Source: Tolypothrix bouteillei VB521301
GTDB taxonomy: Bacteria > Cyanobacteriota > Cyanobacteriia > Cyanobacteriales > Nostocaceae
Assembly (NCBI RefSeq): GCF_000760695.4
Contig: NZ_JHEG04000001.1
Coordinates: 2,886,452 to 2,950,451, forward strand
DNA: 64,000 bases
Reading direction: 5' to 3'
Under the pieces are notes generated by a model that saw only the letters and a program-made list of their open reading frames with translations, ran no database searches and was not told the origin of the DNA. Position 1 is the stretch's first letter; each line of letters starts with the position of its first letter. This document shows, in pieces, positions 18,339 through 26,296 of this stretch. Both the position numbers and the translations under genes were made by a program.

Positions 18339-19091
18339 TTACCAATTACCAATCGGGTAGCAAGATGGTAAAAACACCTCTCCCGTTTCTATAGAAAGAA
18401 AGCCCCGATCTATTCCTGCTCCATAGAGTTTGGTAAGATTTTCTTCAATCCAAGTAGCAGTTTCGGGATAACCTAAATCAATTGCCCGTTGCAAAGTTGC
18501 CACCCAACTGACCAATTTAGTAGGATCGGCAGTATGAACGGCGTAAAGTCCGAGCCATACACTTTGCGGTACTGAAACAGGACTGGTGGCAAAGGCTAAC
18601 TTCTCTTCCGCATTCTGTGGCTGTAGAATTCGATTATCTACCACTACGATTTGTCCGCGATCTGAGGGCATTTCTCCTGAGTAAGTGACTGTTCCATTCA
18701 GTTGATAGTCCCAGGGGACAAAGAAATGAACGATTAGGTATTGCAGCCACTCAACATAGCGATAAAACTTCTCGTGACCGTCCCACTCCAAACCACATCC
18801 ATCAGGAGTGGGTTGCCATTGGCAGTACAGTCCGGGTTGTCCTTTAGGAGGACGGTTTTCATCAATAACTGAGTCGGCTGCTTGTGGATGTGATTCGTTG
18901 ATGAAATAACCTCCTTCCTCGCCCAAAGGGAGACCCACAGCATCGCGACCGGGATCGGGAATTGAGGATAAGATAGAGTGCGATCGCTTAACTCGTCGGG
19001 TACGAGCAAAGTCTAAAAGGTACAGTGCTTGATAGTCAAACAAGGGACGGTGAAACTGGAATTTGCCTGCGAATTCAGTTGTGTATCCCAT
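18339..19091 (-). CDS. Conserved hypothetical protein
   Basis: A 250-residue soluble protein starting MGYTTEFAGKFQFHRPLFDY. It contains RPPKGQPGLYCQWQPTPDG and WDGHEKFYRYVEWLQYLIVH, a pattern I associate with a widespread uncharacterised bacterial and phage protein family, usually 170-200 residues. Those homologues contain the same PKGQPGLWCQW and EKFYxYVEWLxYL blocks. Residues 1-180 would be that domain; the last about 70 (SVWLGLYAVHTADPTKLVSW onward) look like an added helical segment. There are no membrane helices. The gene is convergent with nothing and lies between psbA and an intron remnant. No function is proposed. Confidence 0.75.
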   Translation of the reverse strand: MGYTTEFAGKFQFHRPLFDYQALYLLDFARTRRVKRSHSILSSIPDPGRDAVGLPLGEEGGYFINESHPQAADSVIDENRPPKGQPGLYCQWQPTPDGCGLEWDGHEKFYRYVEWLQYLIVHFFVPWDYQLNGTVTYSGEMPSDRGQIVVVDNRILQPQNAEEKLAFATSPVSVPQSVWLGLYAVHTADPTKLVSWVATLQRAIDLGYPETATWIEENLTKLYGAGIDRGFLSIETGEVFLPSCYPIGNW

Positions 19092-19123
19092 AGGTGATAT
19101 GGTACATAATCTCTGGTGAACTA

Positions 19124-19154
19124 CCTACACCGCCTGAGTACAGGTCGGTGTAGG
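19124..19154. repeat. Inverted repeat upstream of the conserved hypothetical gene
   Basis: CCTACACCG and CGGTGTAGG face each other over 13 nt and are followed on the plus strand by CTTTT. It could act as a plus-strand terminator, or be the flank of the intron remnant next to it. Confidence 0.4.
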
Positions 19155-19181
19155 CTTTTGGTGTATTCTTAATACTTCGAT

Positions 19182-19570
19182 AGGGTCGAGGTGTACATTA
19201 CTGTAGCACCCCTCCCATCCAAAACCGTGCTTGCGGCTTTTACCGCACACGGCTACTCAGTGTGTTATCCGTTTGTCACGTCAGGCTTCCTAACCTTTTG
19301 CTTTATGAAATTGGGAATATCATTTATCCAATTCCATTCAAATTTCTCCCAGAATTGGGATAATTTCTTCAGGAATTTGAGTTGATTTTTTCTCCTAATT
19401 TCTTTTAGGTCAATTGCGGTTTTTTCGTCATGGCAGTGCCGATGTAATAATTGAAGATTTTTGTATTCATCCTTACCGCCTAGGGCTTTGGGGATTTTGT
19501 GGTCTTCTTCAACTACATCCCAATCTTGGAAGCTTAATCCACACCAAGGACATTTACCCTTTTGTTGCTG
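19182..19570 (-). mobile_element. Group II intron 3' remnant
   Basis: Read on the minus strand, about 19193-19262 folds as domain V (GAGTAGCCGTGTGCGG, AAAG, CCGCAAGCACGGTTTTGG) followed by a domain VI hairpin and an end at CCTCGACCCTAT (about 19182). Immediately upstream is the HNH tail of a maturase. Everything 5' of the HNH domain is missing, so this is a dead fragment, unrelated in sequence to the intron at 5724-7640. Confidence 0.75.
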
Positions 19571-19669
19571 CTTGCCCGAAGGGTCGGAGGACGCAACTTG
19601 ATTGCCCCAAAATTCATGAGGACAGTCGCGTGCGGGGGTTCCCCCCGTTAAGCGAACTGTCCGTCCCAC
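19265..19669 (-). pseudogene. HNH nuclease tail of a group II intron maturase
   Basis: A 134-codon frame. Its last about 90 residues are the HNH domain found at the C-terminus of cyanobacterial intron maturases: KCPWCGLSFQDWDVVEEDHK, IPKALGGKDEYKNLQLLHRH, CHDEKTAID. The first about 40 residues (MGRTVRLTGGTPARDCPHEF) do not belong to that family; they read through a G/C-rich hairpin element. The downstream domain V RNA on the same strand confirms the origin. The HNH residues look intact, and a free-standing nuclease cannot be excluded, but a remnant is the simpler reading. Confidence 0.75.
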
Positions 19670-19705
19670 ACTGCCACTTAGTGGTTAGGTGTGGGGCTTC
19701 TTTTG
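19625..19705. repeat. Hairpin-rich element
   Basis: GGGGGTTCCCCCC is followed by a larger hairpin, CCCACAC (from about 19668) facing GTGTGGG (ending about 19700), with CCACTTAGTGG inside. Ends of IS200/IS605-type elements contain comparable hairpins, but I see no tnpA or tnpB. It defines the point where the intron remnant was broken. Confidence 0.4.
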
Positions 19706-19732
19706 GTTTAAGCTAAAGATTTTAAACAGATT

Positions 19733-20152
19733 ATGATTGGTGAACCTGAAATTGGTACCACTGCATCAGCGCAGTTAGTGGTTGAAGATCGAGATTTAGC
19801 CAGTAGCATCAGTCGTGAATCTCAAGATAAATTTCCTCCAGTGTTTGCCACTGCCCGAATGGTAGCATTAATGGAAACAGCAGCAGCCCGTGTCCTCCGA
19901 GAGTTTTTAGAGACAGATGAACTCTCAGTCGGTGTATCTGTGGATGTTTCACATACTGCTGCTACACCTCTCGGCATTGCTGTCACTGCCAATGCACGTT
20001 ATGTAGGACGGGAGAATAAGCTTTGGGTTTTTGAAATTTGGGCAGAGGATAACGGTGGAGAGATCGGTCGGGGTATGCACAAACGTGCTGTAGTCAATGT
20101 GGAGCGGTTGCTCGCAGGTGCAACTCGTCGCAATGCCACATCCTTGGAATAA
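19733..20152 (+). CDS. Hotdog-fold thioesterase, FlK-like
   Basis: A 139-residue single-domain protein. The pattern GTTASAQLVVEDRDLASSIS, PPVFATARMVALMETAAARV, VGVSVDVSHTAATPLGIAVT, and FEIWAEDNGGEIGRGMHKRA is that of small bacterial thioesterases related to fluoroacetyl-CoA thioesterase. In this group a helix follows PxVxxTxxMxxLxExAA, and the catalytic site uses Glu, Thr and His (here Glu in LMETAA and His in DVSHTAATP). Its acyl substrate is unknown. It is monocistronic with its own terminator at 20235, and the next gene is a flavin monooxygenase on the same strand. Confidence 0.85.
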   Translation: MIGEPEIGTTASAQLVVEDRDLASSISRESQDKFPPVFATARMVALMETAAARVLREFLETDELSVGVSVDVSHTAATPLGIAVTANARYVGRENKLWVFEIWAEDNGGEIGRGMHKRAVVNVERLLAGATRRNATSLE

Positions 20153-20234
20153 TGCTTTGCGCGAAATAATGTATTGGTCAATACATTTGTTTGCAATACT
20201 TAATGTTCGATAAACTAATCATTAGCATTTCATG

Positions 20235-20262
20235 CTACTGTGAAGAACAGTAGTATTTTTTT
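20235..20262 (+). terminator. Intrinsic terminator after the thioesterase gene
   Basis: CTACTGT, loop GAAGA, ACAGTAG, then TATTTTTTT: a 7-bp stem and T-run about 80 bp after the stop. Confidence 0.85.
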
Positions 20263-20356
20263 GCATCCATATGTGTAAATTACTTGGCATAGAGTCATGA
20301 GCGTCTGACAAAGCCCTTCTGCCTTCTTCTTGACACTATAGAAAAGAAAAAAGCAT

Positions 20357-21721
20357 ATGAGCACAACACGTAAGATTCGTTTGGGCGCATTCATTCAAGC
20401 CACCGGACATCATGTTTCCGCTTGGCGTCACCCAGATTCACAAGCAGATGCTGGTTTAAATTTTGAGCATTACAAGGAGATTACTCAAACCGCCCAACGC
20501 GGCTTGTTTGATGCAGTTTTTCTAGCAGACAGCGTAGGAATTTGGGGCGGTACTCCGGAAACTCAATTTCGCAATGGTAAGGTCGCCCATTTCGAGCCAG
20601 TTACCCTTTTCTCCGCCTTGTCCTCTGTAACTCAAAATATCGGTTTTATAGCAACTGCCTCGACCACTTATGAAGAACCCTACACCCTTGCACGTAAGTT
20701 TGCCTCTTTGGACTACTTGAGTCAGGGTCGGGCGGGATGGAATGTAGTGACTACGGGCAATGAAAATGCTGCAGCTAATTTTGGTCGCGATCGCCACCCA
20801 GAACATAGCGAGCGTTATGAACGTGCTGAAGAGTTTGTGGAAGTGGTGAAAGGACTGTGGGATAGTTGGGAAGATGATGCCTTTATCCGTGACAAAGAAT
20901 CTGGTATCTACTTCGATTCCAACAAATTGCATACACTCAACCACAAGGGCAAACATTTTTCCGTACAAGGTCCTTTAAACGTCGGTCGTCCGCCTCAAGG
21001 CTACCCGGTCATCGTTCAGGCTGGAGCTTCGGAGCCAGGACGGGACTTGGCTGCACGGACTGCTGAGGTGATTTTTACTGCCAATCAAACCCTGGCAGAT
21101 GCACGAGAATTTTATGCTGATGTCAAAGGTCGGTTGGCAAAATATGGGCGATCGCCAGACGATTTAAAAATTATGCCTGGTGCTTTCCCAATAATTGGAC
21201 GTACTGAGGAAGAAGCCCGAGAAAAGTATGAATTCCTGCAATCTTTAATACATCCCGATGTAGCCTGGGGTATTTTGAAAAACTATTACAAAGGTGTCGA
21301 TCTGTCAAAGTATTCCCTAGACGATGTGGCTCCCGAACTACCTGAGGACACCAACGCCAACAAGAGCCGTCTCAAACTCGTGAAGGATTTAGCAACTCGC
21401 GGTAGTTTGACATTGCGCCAGTTGTACCTCTCTCTTGCAACCGCACGAGGTCATCGCACCATACTTGGCACTCCCGAAAGCATTGCCGACCAACTAGAAG
21501 AATGGTTCAACAACGATGCGGCTGATGGCTTTAACATTATGCCTCCAATCTTACCTACAGGATTGGATGACTTCGTTAACTTAGTCATTCCCGTGCTACA
21601 GAAACGCGGGCTGTTCCGTACCGAGTACGAGGGCAGTACTTTGCGTGAAAATCTTGGGCTGCGCCGTCCTGGAAATCGTTTTGCTGCTAAACAAGAGGAC
21701 AAGAAATTGGTGTTAGCTTAA
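20357..21721 (+). CDS. NtaA/DszA-type FMN-dependent monooxygenase
   Basis: A 454-residue flavin-dependent enzyme of the bacterial luciferase superfamily, NtaA/SnaA/DszA/SoxA subfamily, which uses reduced FMN from a partner reductase to oxygenate aminopolycarboxylates, sulfones or similar compounds. Signatures: RKIRLGAFIQATGHHVSAWR at the N-terminus; GLFDAVFLADSVGIWGG; NIGFIATASTTYEEPYTLAR; SQGRAGWNVVTTGN; WEDDAFIRDKESGIYFD; and GPLNVGRPPQGYPVIVQAGA. The C-terminal segment GTPESIADQLEEWFNNDAAD is typical. It is followed 52 bp later by an amidohydrolase, so the two probably form a short catabolic operon. No flavin reductase gene is seen nearby. The substrate is unknown. Confidence 0.9.
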   Translation: MSTTRKIRLGAFIQATGHHVSAWRHPDSQADAGLNFEHYKEITQTAQRGLFDAVFLADSVGIWGGTPETQFRNGKVAHFEPVTLFSALSSVTQNIGFIATASTTYEEPYTLARKFASLDYLSQGRAGWNVVTTGNENAAANFGRDRHPEHSERYERAEEFVEVVKGLWDSWEDDAFIRDKESGIYFDSNKLHTLNHKGKHFSVQGPLNVGRPPQGYPVIVQAGASEPGRDLAARTAEVIFTANQTLADAREFYADVKGRLAKYGRSPDDLKIMPGAFPIIGRTEEEAREKYEFLQSLIHPDVAWGILKNYYKGVDLSKYSLDDVAPELPEDTNANKSRLKLVKDLATRGSLTLRQLYLSLATARGHRTILGTPESIADQLEEWFNNDAADGFNIMPPILPTGLDDFVNLVIPVLQKRGLFRTEYEGSTLRENLGLRRPGNRFAAKQEDKKLVLA

Positions 21722-21773
21722 CTGACACTCCCAGAAATACTGCAAGAATTTGTAATTATTTGAAGGAAAAAAC

Positions 21774-23312
21774 ATGAGTAACTACAACCGATTAAAGACC
21801 TCACCTTCTGCTGCAATCAGAGCAACTCTGGATCACCCGGTAATCGACACTGACGTTCACACGAATGATTTCACTCCGGCTCTTGAGGATTACATTGCTA
21901 ACTACGGTGGCGTGAAACTGGTGGATGAACTGCGTAAGACAGAAGCCTCCCGTCTCAACTCCAAAACTAACGGCAAAGATTGGTATCAGCAAACTCCTGA
22001 AGAACGCCATTACAACCGCACAATTCGCTCGCCTTGGTGGGCGAGAGTGACTCGCAACACTTTAGATCTTGCCACTTACATTCTCCCCGAGCTGCTTTAC
22101 GAGCGTCAGGCAGAGCAGGGCTCGGACTATTCAGTACTCTTTCCCAATAATGCTTTAGCAGCAGTTGGCGCTAGCCTGGAGAACCGTCAAATCTTGCAAC
22201 GTGCTATCAATCACTATCATGCCGATCTTTACCGTAAATACAGCGATCGCCTGACACCAGTAGCTGGAATCACATTGACAACTCCACAAGAAGGCATTGA
22301 GGAGTTAGAATTTGCCGTGAAAACACTGGGGCTAAAGGTTATCAATATTTCTGGTGGTGTCAAACGACCTATCAAAGCGATCGCAGATAAGTATCCAGCA
22401 GATAAATTTCCTGAAGTTGCCAAATACGCTTCCTATATCGATTTTTACGGGTTGGATAGCGAGTACAACTACGATCCTTTCTGGGCTAAAGTTGTGGAAC
22501 TCGGTGTGCCTGTTACTACTCATTACGGCAGTCAGGGATGGACGGGACGTTCTTCCATCAGCAACTACATGAACAACCATATCGGTCACTTTGCTGATGG
22601 CTCAGAAGCATTTGCTAAGGCACTGTTCTTCGGCGGTGTCACCAAGCGTTTTCCGCAGTTGCGAGTCGCTATGCTTGAAGGTGGTGCGGCTTGGGGTGCT
22701 AATGTCTATATTCATTTAGTCGATCGCTTTTCCAAGCGCAATGTGAAAGCACTGCAAAACTACAACCCCGCTCTGGCAAATTCTGACGAGCTATTTGAGT
22801 TGTTTGAGCGCTATGGTGCAGAAATTACTCAAGGACATTCTCTTAACAAGGAAGAATTGACAAAGAGCGTCCTGGGTTCTTCATTCAGCCGTCACAGCCG
22901 TCAGCCAATTGGTAGCGAATTGGATGATTTTGCAGCAGCAGGTATTGAAACAATAGAGGATATTCGCGATCGCTGGGTGAACAATTTCTTCTTTGGTTCC
23001 GAGTCTGACGATCGCACCGTAGCAGCAGCATTCAACGACAAAGCCAATCCATTAAGTGTCAAGATTAACGCCATCTATTCCTCAGATGTCGGTCATTGGG
23101 ATGTACCCGATCTAACCGCACCACTGGCTGAAAGTTGGGAACTCGTTACAGAAGGTGTGATTTCCGAAGGTGACTTCAAGTCCTTTGTCTTCGCCAATCC
23201 CTACAAGTTCTACACCGAAGCTAACCCTGAGTTCTTCAAGGGTACGGCGATTGAATCTCAGGTAGGCAATATTGATTCCGAGCCAGTGGATAAGAACTTG
23301 GCAGTGGTGTAA
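21774..23312 (+). CDS. Amidohydrolase-family metal-dependent hydrolase
   Basis: A 512-residue amidohydrolase of the ACMSD/amidohydrolase-2 type, a TIM barrel with a zinc site used for hydrolysis or decarboxylation. The N-terminal metal motif is HPVIDTDVHTND (Asp-x-His). Further ligands are likely in VPVTTHYGSQG (His), MLEGGAAWG and the late YSSDVGHWDVPD (Asp). The start is supported by TGAAGGAAAAAAC before the ATG. It is co-directional with the monooxygenase 52 bp upstream, so its substrate is probably a product of that enzyme or shares its pathway. The protein is longer than simple members (about 300-400 residues) because of an extended C-terminus, as in some plant-root-associated homologues. 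Confidence 0.85.
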   Translation: MSNYNRLKTSPSAAIRATLDHPVIDTDVHTNDFTPALEDYIANYGGVKLVDELRKTEASRLNSKTNGKDWYQQTPEERHYNRTIRSPWWARVTRNTLDLATYILPELLYERQAEQGSDYSVLFPNNALAAVGASLENRQILQRAINHYHADLYRKYSDRLTPVAGITLTTPQEGIEELEFAVKTLGLKVINISGGVKRPIKAIADKYPADKFPEVAKYASYIDFYGLDSEYNYDPFWAKVVELGVPVTTHYGSQGWTGRSSISNYMNNHIGHFADGSEAFAKALFFGGVTKRFPQLRVAMLEGGAAWGANVYIHLVDRFSKRNVKALQNYNPALANSDELFELFERYGAEITQGHSLNKEELTKSVLGSSFSRHSRQPIGSELDDFAAAGIETIEDIRDRWVNNFFFGSESDDRTVAAAFNDKANPLSVKINAIYSSDVGHWDVPDLTAPLAESWELVTEGVISEGDFKSFVFANPYKFYTEANPEFFKGTAIESQVGNIDSEPVDKNLAVV

Positions 23313-23409
23313 ATAACTGCATTTGTATTTGTCGTTGCGCTGTCTATACCTGCGATACACCTATGGCGTGTTTTCAAACTCTTTTAGAACAAATGCGATC
23401 GCCCCTAAA

Positions 23410-23640
23410 AAGATGTTTGTAGAGTTGTACAACATCTTAATTTGAAACACCAAGCGATTGCAATCGCGGCTACACAAGCAAAGTCGTACAACATCTCAAT
23501 TTAAAACACCAGGCGATTGAAATCGCGGCTACACAAACGAAGTCGTACAACATCTCAATTTAAAACACCAAGCGATTGAAATCGCGGCTACACAAACGAA
23601 GTCCGCCTACGCGGACTTTTTTTGTAGAGCGTCAGAATTT
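23410..23640. repeat. 59-bp tandem repeat with terminal hairpin
   Basis: Three units start at 23427, 23486 and 23545. Each has GTACAACATCT, then AAACACCA(A/G)GCGATTG and ATCGCGGCTACACAA. The block opens with AAAGATGTTTGTAGAG and closes with AGTCCGCCTACGCGGACT and a T-run (23600-23623), a good terminator for the upstream pair of genes. A second copy of the element, with two units, lies at 30243-30405. Confidence 0.85.
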
Positions 23641-23651
23641 TATTCTTACGG

Positions 23652-23902
23652 TTACGCTACAGTTTCTAAACCACGAGATTTCACTTGACGCTTATTAGTC
23701 ACAATTAGTTTGATTGGGCGATCGGGTGCGGTTACTAAACCACGTCGTTTAGGTTTCACTTCACCATTATCAACTAGCTTTAATTCTAAATTAGAGAGGA
23801 TTTTAGCTAGTGCTATTTTCATTTCAAATTGGGCAAAGGCTAAACCAATGCAGCGTCTGACACCAGCGCCAAAAGGCAAATACTCGTAGGGAGAAAATTG
23901 TT
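23652..23902 (-). pseudogene. Cytochrome P450 C-terminal fragment
   Basis: The last about 80 residues of a P450: QFSPYEYLPFGAGVRRCIGL with the heme-ligand Cys in FGAGVRRCIG, then AFAQFEMKIALAKILSNLEL, and an end at 23652. Upstream of QFSPYEY there is an in-frame stop and the sequence changes abruptly (23903-23906) into a piece of cmr3. The rest of the P450 (about 370 residues) is gone. The style (AFAQFEMKIALA, PKRRGLVTAPD) resembles CYP110-type cyanobacterial P450s. Confidence 0.85.
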
Positions 23903-23905
23903 AAG

Positions 23906-24178
23906 TTCTCTACAAAATAACCGTCTGCATCTTTGACTTGTTTTGTGCCTTCTTAAGGTACTTATCTGAAATACCTTCATTATGCTGACTCCAAAATGGT
24001 TTAACTAACGGACGGGGTTAATAGGGATCGATCGTTGCTTGATGCAAGTGCGAACTTTTATCCCAGTTATGGGAACTAATAGAGTTGTCCCCACAAATCC
24101 CAACGGGCGGGGGAAATACAAAGTCTCTCCAATAAAGCAAAACAAAGGTCCCGCAAGTCTAAATTTACTCTCCTTCCG
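23906..24178 (-). pseudogene. Fragment of a second cmr3, internally deleted
   Basis: This stretch aligns with 34036-34439 inside the intact cmr3 at a level I judge near 90 per cent by eye. Examples are TTCTCTACAAAATAACCGTC at the left end and CGCAAGTCTAAATTTACT at the right end. About 131 bp of the intact gene is missing at roughly 23952 (CCTTCT joined to TAAGGTACTTATC). It corresponds to about residues 50-184 of Cmr3 on the minus strand and contains stop codons. It joins the P450 fragment on the left and unrelated DNA on the right, so it is a relic of an earlier duplication or rearrangement of the CRISPR locus. Confidence 0.85.
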
Positions 24179-24731
24179 TAGCGAGCGCCAATCAATTAAA
24201 AACTGGTTACTGGCGAACAAGGGAGGGCGAACTCGGAGAGCCTTTGTTATCACTAATCACCCGGACACGATATGAGAGATGGAATCAGTAAGCGGGGGTA
24301 AGTCTATTTGTACTTAGTATATAAGAAGACAGAATTGCACACTGTCTGCGGGCTTGTGCGTTTTGCAAGACAAGACGCTTGAGAAGCTCCAGACCGCTAT
24401 TTCCAGTTGTGTCGGTCACTAAAATTATTTGAATCTTATCGAATTCTTCAGCAGCAAACGACTATTGCCTTAAGAATACCGTGCAGAGAATCAATCTCCT
24501 CCTAAGGCTTAGAGATCGGTCGAAAGGAAGGCAAAAATATATAGATATTATGTAGAAAATGATAGAAACCGTTGTGGAGGTTTCTACAACTTTGGGTTGA
24601 TGTCAACTCAAGCGATCGCCTCACCCTTGGCGCGATAAGCCGGGTACGGCTTGCGCCAAAGGCGATAAGGCCCTCTTTCAGCTTGCGCTGACGCTATCGC
24701 TGCTGACAACACGATTGAAGGGAATATAATT
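24179..24731. other. Gene-free junk region with a possible NmrA-type fragment
   Basis: No intact gene. On the minus strand about 24310-24437 reads KIQIILVTDTTGNSGLELLK and RLVLQNAQARRQCAILSS, which looks like the start of an NmrA-type NAD(P)-binding protein (normally ILVTGATGNxG). It then stops, so it may be another broken gene. From 24610 to 24715 there is a repeat rich in GCGATCGC-like words (GCGATAAGCCGGGTACGGCTTGCGCC). GAAGGGAATATAATT before 24732 is the ribosome binding site for the next operon. Confidence 0.4.
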
Positions 24732-25304
24732 ATGAGTCAACAATTAGCTGACGAAAACGCTGTTGGCATGGCACATTTGTCGCCAAGCAAGATAGCGGTC
24801 AACTTAAAAATTAACGGTGCAGTTTACAATTTACAAATCGAGCCGCGTGTTTCTTTGCTCGACGCTTTGCGCGAGTTTGCTGGACTCACGGGAACGAAGA
24901 AAGGGTGCAATCAGGGGGCGTGTGGTGCCTGTACTGTACTGGTTGACGGCGAGCGCATCAATTCGTGTTTAGCACTCGCCGTTCAGTACGAAGGTGTGGA
25001 AATCACTACAATCGAAGGCTTGACAAATGACGGCGAACTGCACCCGCTACAAGCTGCCTTCGTCGAACACGACGGGTTTCAGTGCGGCTACTGCACTCCC
25101 GGACAGATTTGTTCTGCGATCGGAATGCTCAAAGAATTTCAGCAAAATCTGCCGAGCGCAGTTTCGCCTAGTATGAACGGAGAATATGAATTTTCCGATG
25201 AAGAAATCAGAGAACGGATGAGCGGCAATTTATGTCGCTGCGGTGCTTACGTCGGCATTACCGAAGCGATTCACACCGCATTCGATCGGGAGGCGGCACG
25301 ATGA
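24732..25304 (+). CDS. Aldehyde oxidoreductase 2Fe-2S subunit (YagT/PaoA type)
   Basis: A 190-residue small subunit of a xanthine dehydrogenase-family molybdoenzyme. The N-terminal plant-type ferredoxin cluster is bound by the Cys of KKGCNQGACGACTVLVDG and INSCLAL. The second cluster is bound by FQCGYCTPGQ and GNLCRCGAYVGI. It passes electrons between the molybdenum site and the FAD subunit. E. coli PaoA has a twin-arginine signal; none is visible here, so the enzyme is probably cytoplasmic. The stop overlaps the next start by 4 bp (ATGA). Codon use in this operon (many NCG codons) differs from the AT-richer neighbours, suggesting acquisition by transfer. Confidence 0.92.
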   Translation: MSQQLADENAVGMAHLSPSKIAVNLKINGAVYNLQIEPRVSLLDALREFAGLTGTKKGCNQGACGACTVLVDGERINSCLALAVQYEGVEITTIEGLTNDGELHPLQAAFVEHDGFQCGYCTPGQICSAIGMLKEFQQNLPSAVSPSMNGEYEFSDEEIRERMSGNLCRCGAYVGITEAIHTAFDREAAR

Positions 25305-26296
25305 AAAATTTTATTTATCAGAAAGCCAAAAGCGCAGACGCAGCGATAAATTTAATCGGACAAAACGCAAACGCAAAATTTTTGGGTGGCGGAACGAATC
25401 TGGTTGATTTGATGCGCGAAAACATCGAGCGATTAGATGCCGTGGTGGATGTGACGCATTTGCCTGCTGAAATCGAAGAAACTGCCGACGGCGCAATCAG
25501 AATCGGTGCGGCGGTGAAAAACACTGCCCTTGCCAATCACGAAACAATCCGCGAGAAATTTCCCGTTCTTTCCCAAGCCATTCTCTTTGGTGCGTCGGGA
25601 CAAATCAGAAATATGGCAACCGTCGGTGGCAATATATTGCAGCGAACGCGCTGTTATTATTTTTATGACAACACGGCACGATGCAACAAACGCGAAATCG
25701 GTACGGGCTGCGATGCGATCGACGGTTTTAATCGAATTCACGCGATTTTAGGCGCATCCGATGCCTGCATTGCCACACATCCATCGGATATGTGCGTAGC
25801 GCTCGCCGCCCTTGATGCACGAGTTTTGGTTCGAGGCGCAAACGGCAGCCGCGAAATTGCGTTCAATGATTTTCACCGTCTTCCCGAAAATACGCCGCAC
25901 ATTGAAACCGCGTTGCAAGATGGTGAATTGATTACGGCAATTGAAATTCCTCGAAACGATTTCGCCAAAAATTCGCTTTATCAAAAAGTGCGCGATCGAG
26001 CGAGTTACGCTTTTGCATTGGTGAGCGTGGCGGGTGCTTTGGAAATCGAAAATCACCAAATTAAAAACGTGCGAATCGCGCTTGGTGGCGTGGCGCATAA
26101 ACCTTGGCGGGCATTTGCAGCAGAAGAAGTTTTGCTGGGTTTACCTGCAACTGAAGAAAATTTCTGGCGTGGGGCGGAAGCTGAATTAGAAAACGCGAGG
26201 GGATTTGCCAACAACAGTTTCAAAATCGAATTGGCGAAACGGGTGATTGTTGGCGTGCTGAAGGAACTGGCGGAACAAGGAGGAACAAACCGATGA
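25301..26296 (+). CDS. Aldehyde oxidoreductase FAD-binding subunit (YagS/PaoB type)
   Basis: The start is placed at 25301, where ATG overlaps the TGA of the previous gene; a longer frame from 25232 lies inside that gene. The 331-residue protein has the FAD-binding domain (KFLGGGTNLVDLMRENIERL; ATVGGNILQRTRC). It also has the extra cysteines of the PaoB group for a 4Fe-4S cluster: RTRCYYFYDNTARCNKREIG, TGCDAIDGFNRIHAILG, DACIATHPSDMC. The C-terminal CO dehydrogenase flavoprotein domain follows (ASYAFALVSVAGALE). It is the middle gene of a translationally coupled trio; the following start overlaps its stop in the same way. Confidence 0.92.
   Translation: MKNFIYQKAKSADAAINLIGQNANAKFLGGGTNLVDLMRENIERLDAVVDVTHLPAEIEETADGAIRIGAAVKNTALANHETIREKFPVLSQAILFGASGQIRNMATVGGNILQRTRCYYFYDNTARCNKREIGTGCDAIDGFNRIHAILGASDACIATHPSDMCVALAALDARVLVRGANGSREIAFNDFHRLPENTPHIETALQDGELITAIEIPRNDFAKNSLYQKVRDRASYAFALVSVAGALEIENHQIKNVRIALGGVAHKPWRAFAAEEVLLGLPATEENFWRGAEAELENARGFANNSFKIELAKRVIVGVLKELAEQGGTNR

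Noticed and set aside
19265..19669. Stand-alone HNH nuclease as a defence gene
   Set aside because: Domain V/VI RNA directly downstream on the same strand shows it is the tail of an intron maturase, and its N-terminus reads through an unrelated hairpin element.
25232..25300. Upstream start for the FAD subunit giving 23 extra residues
   Set aside because: That stretch lies inside the 2Fe-2S gene and is not conserved in the family; ATG at 25301 overlaps the stop as ATGA and fits the family N-terminus.
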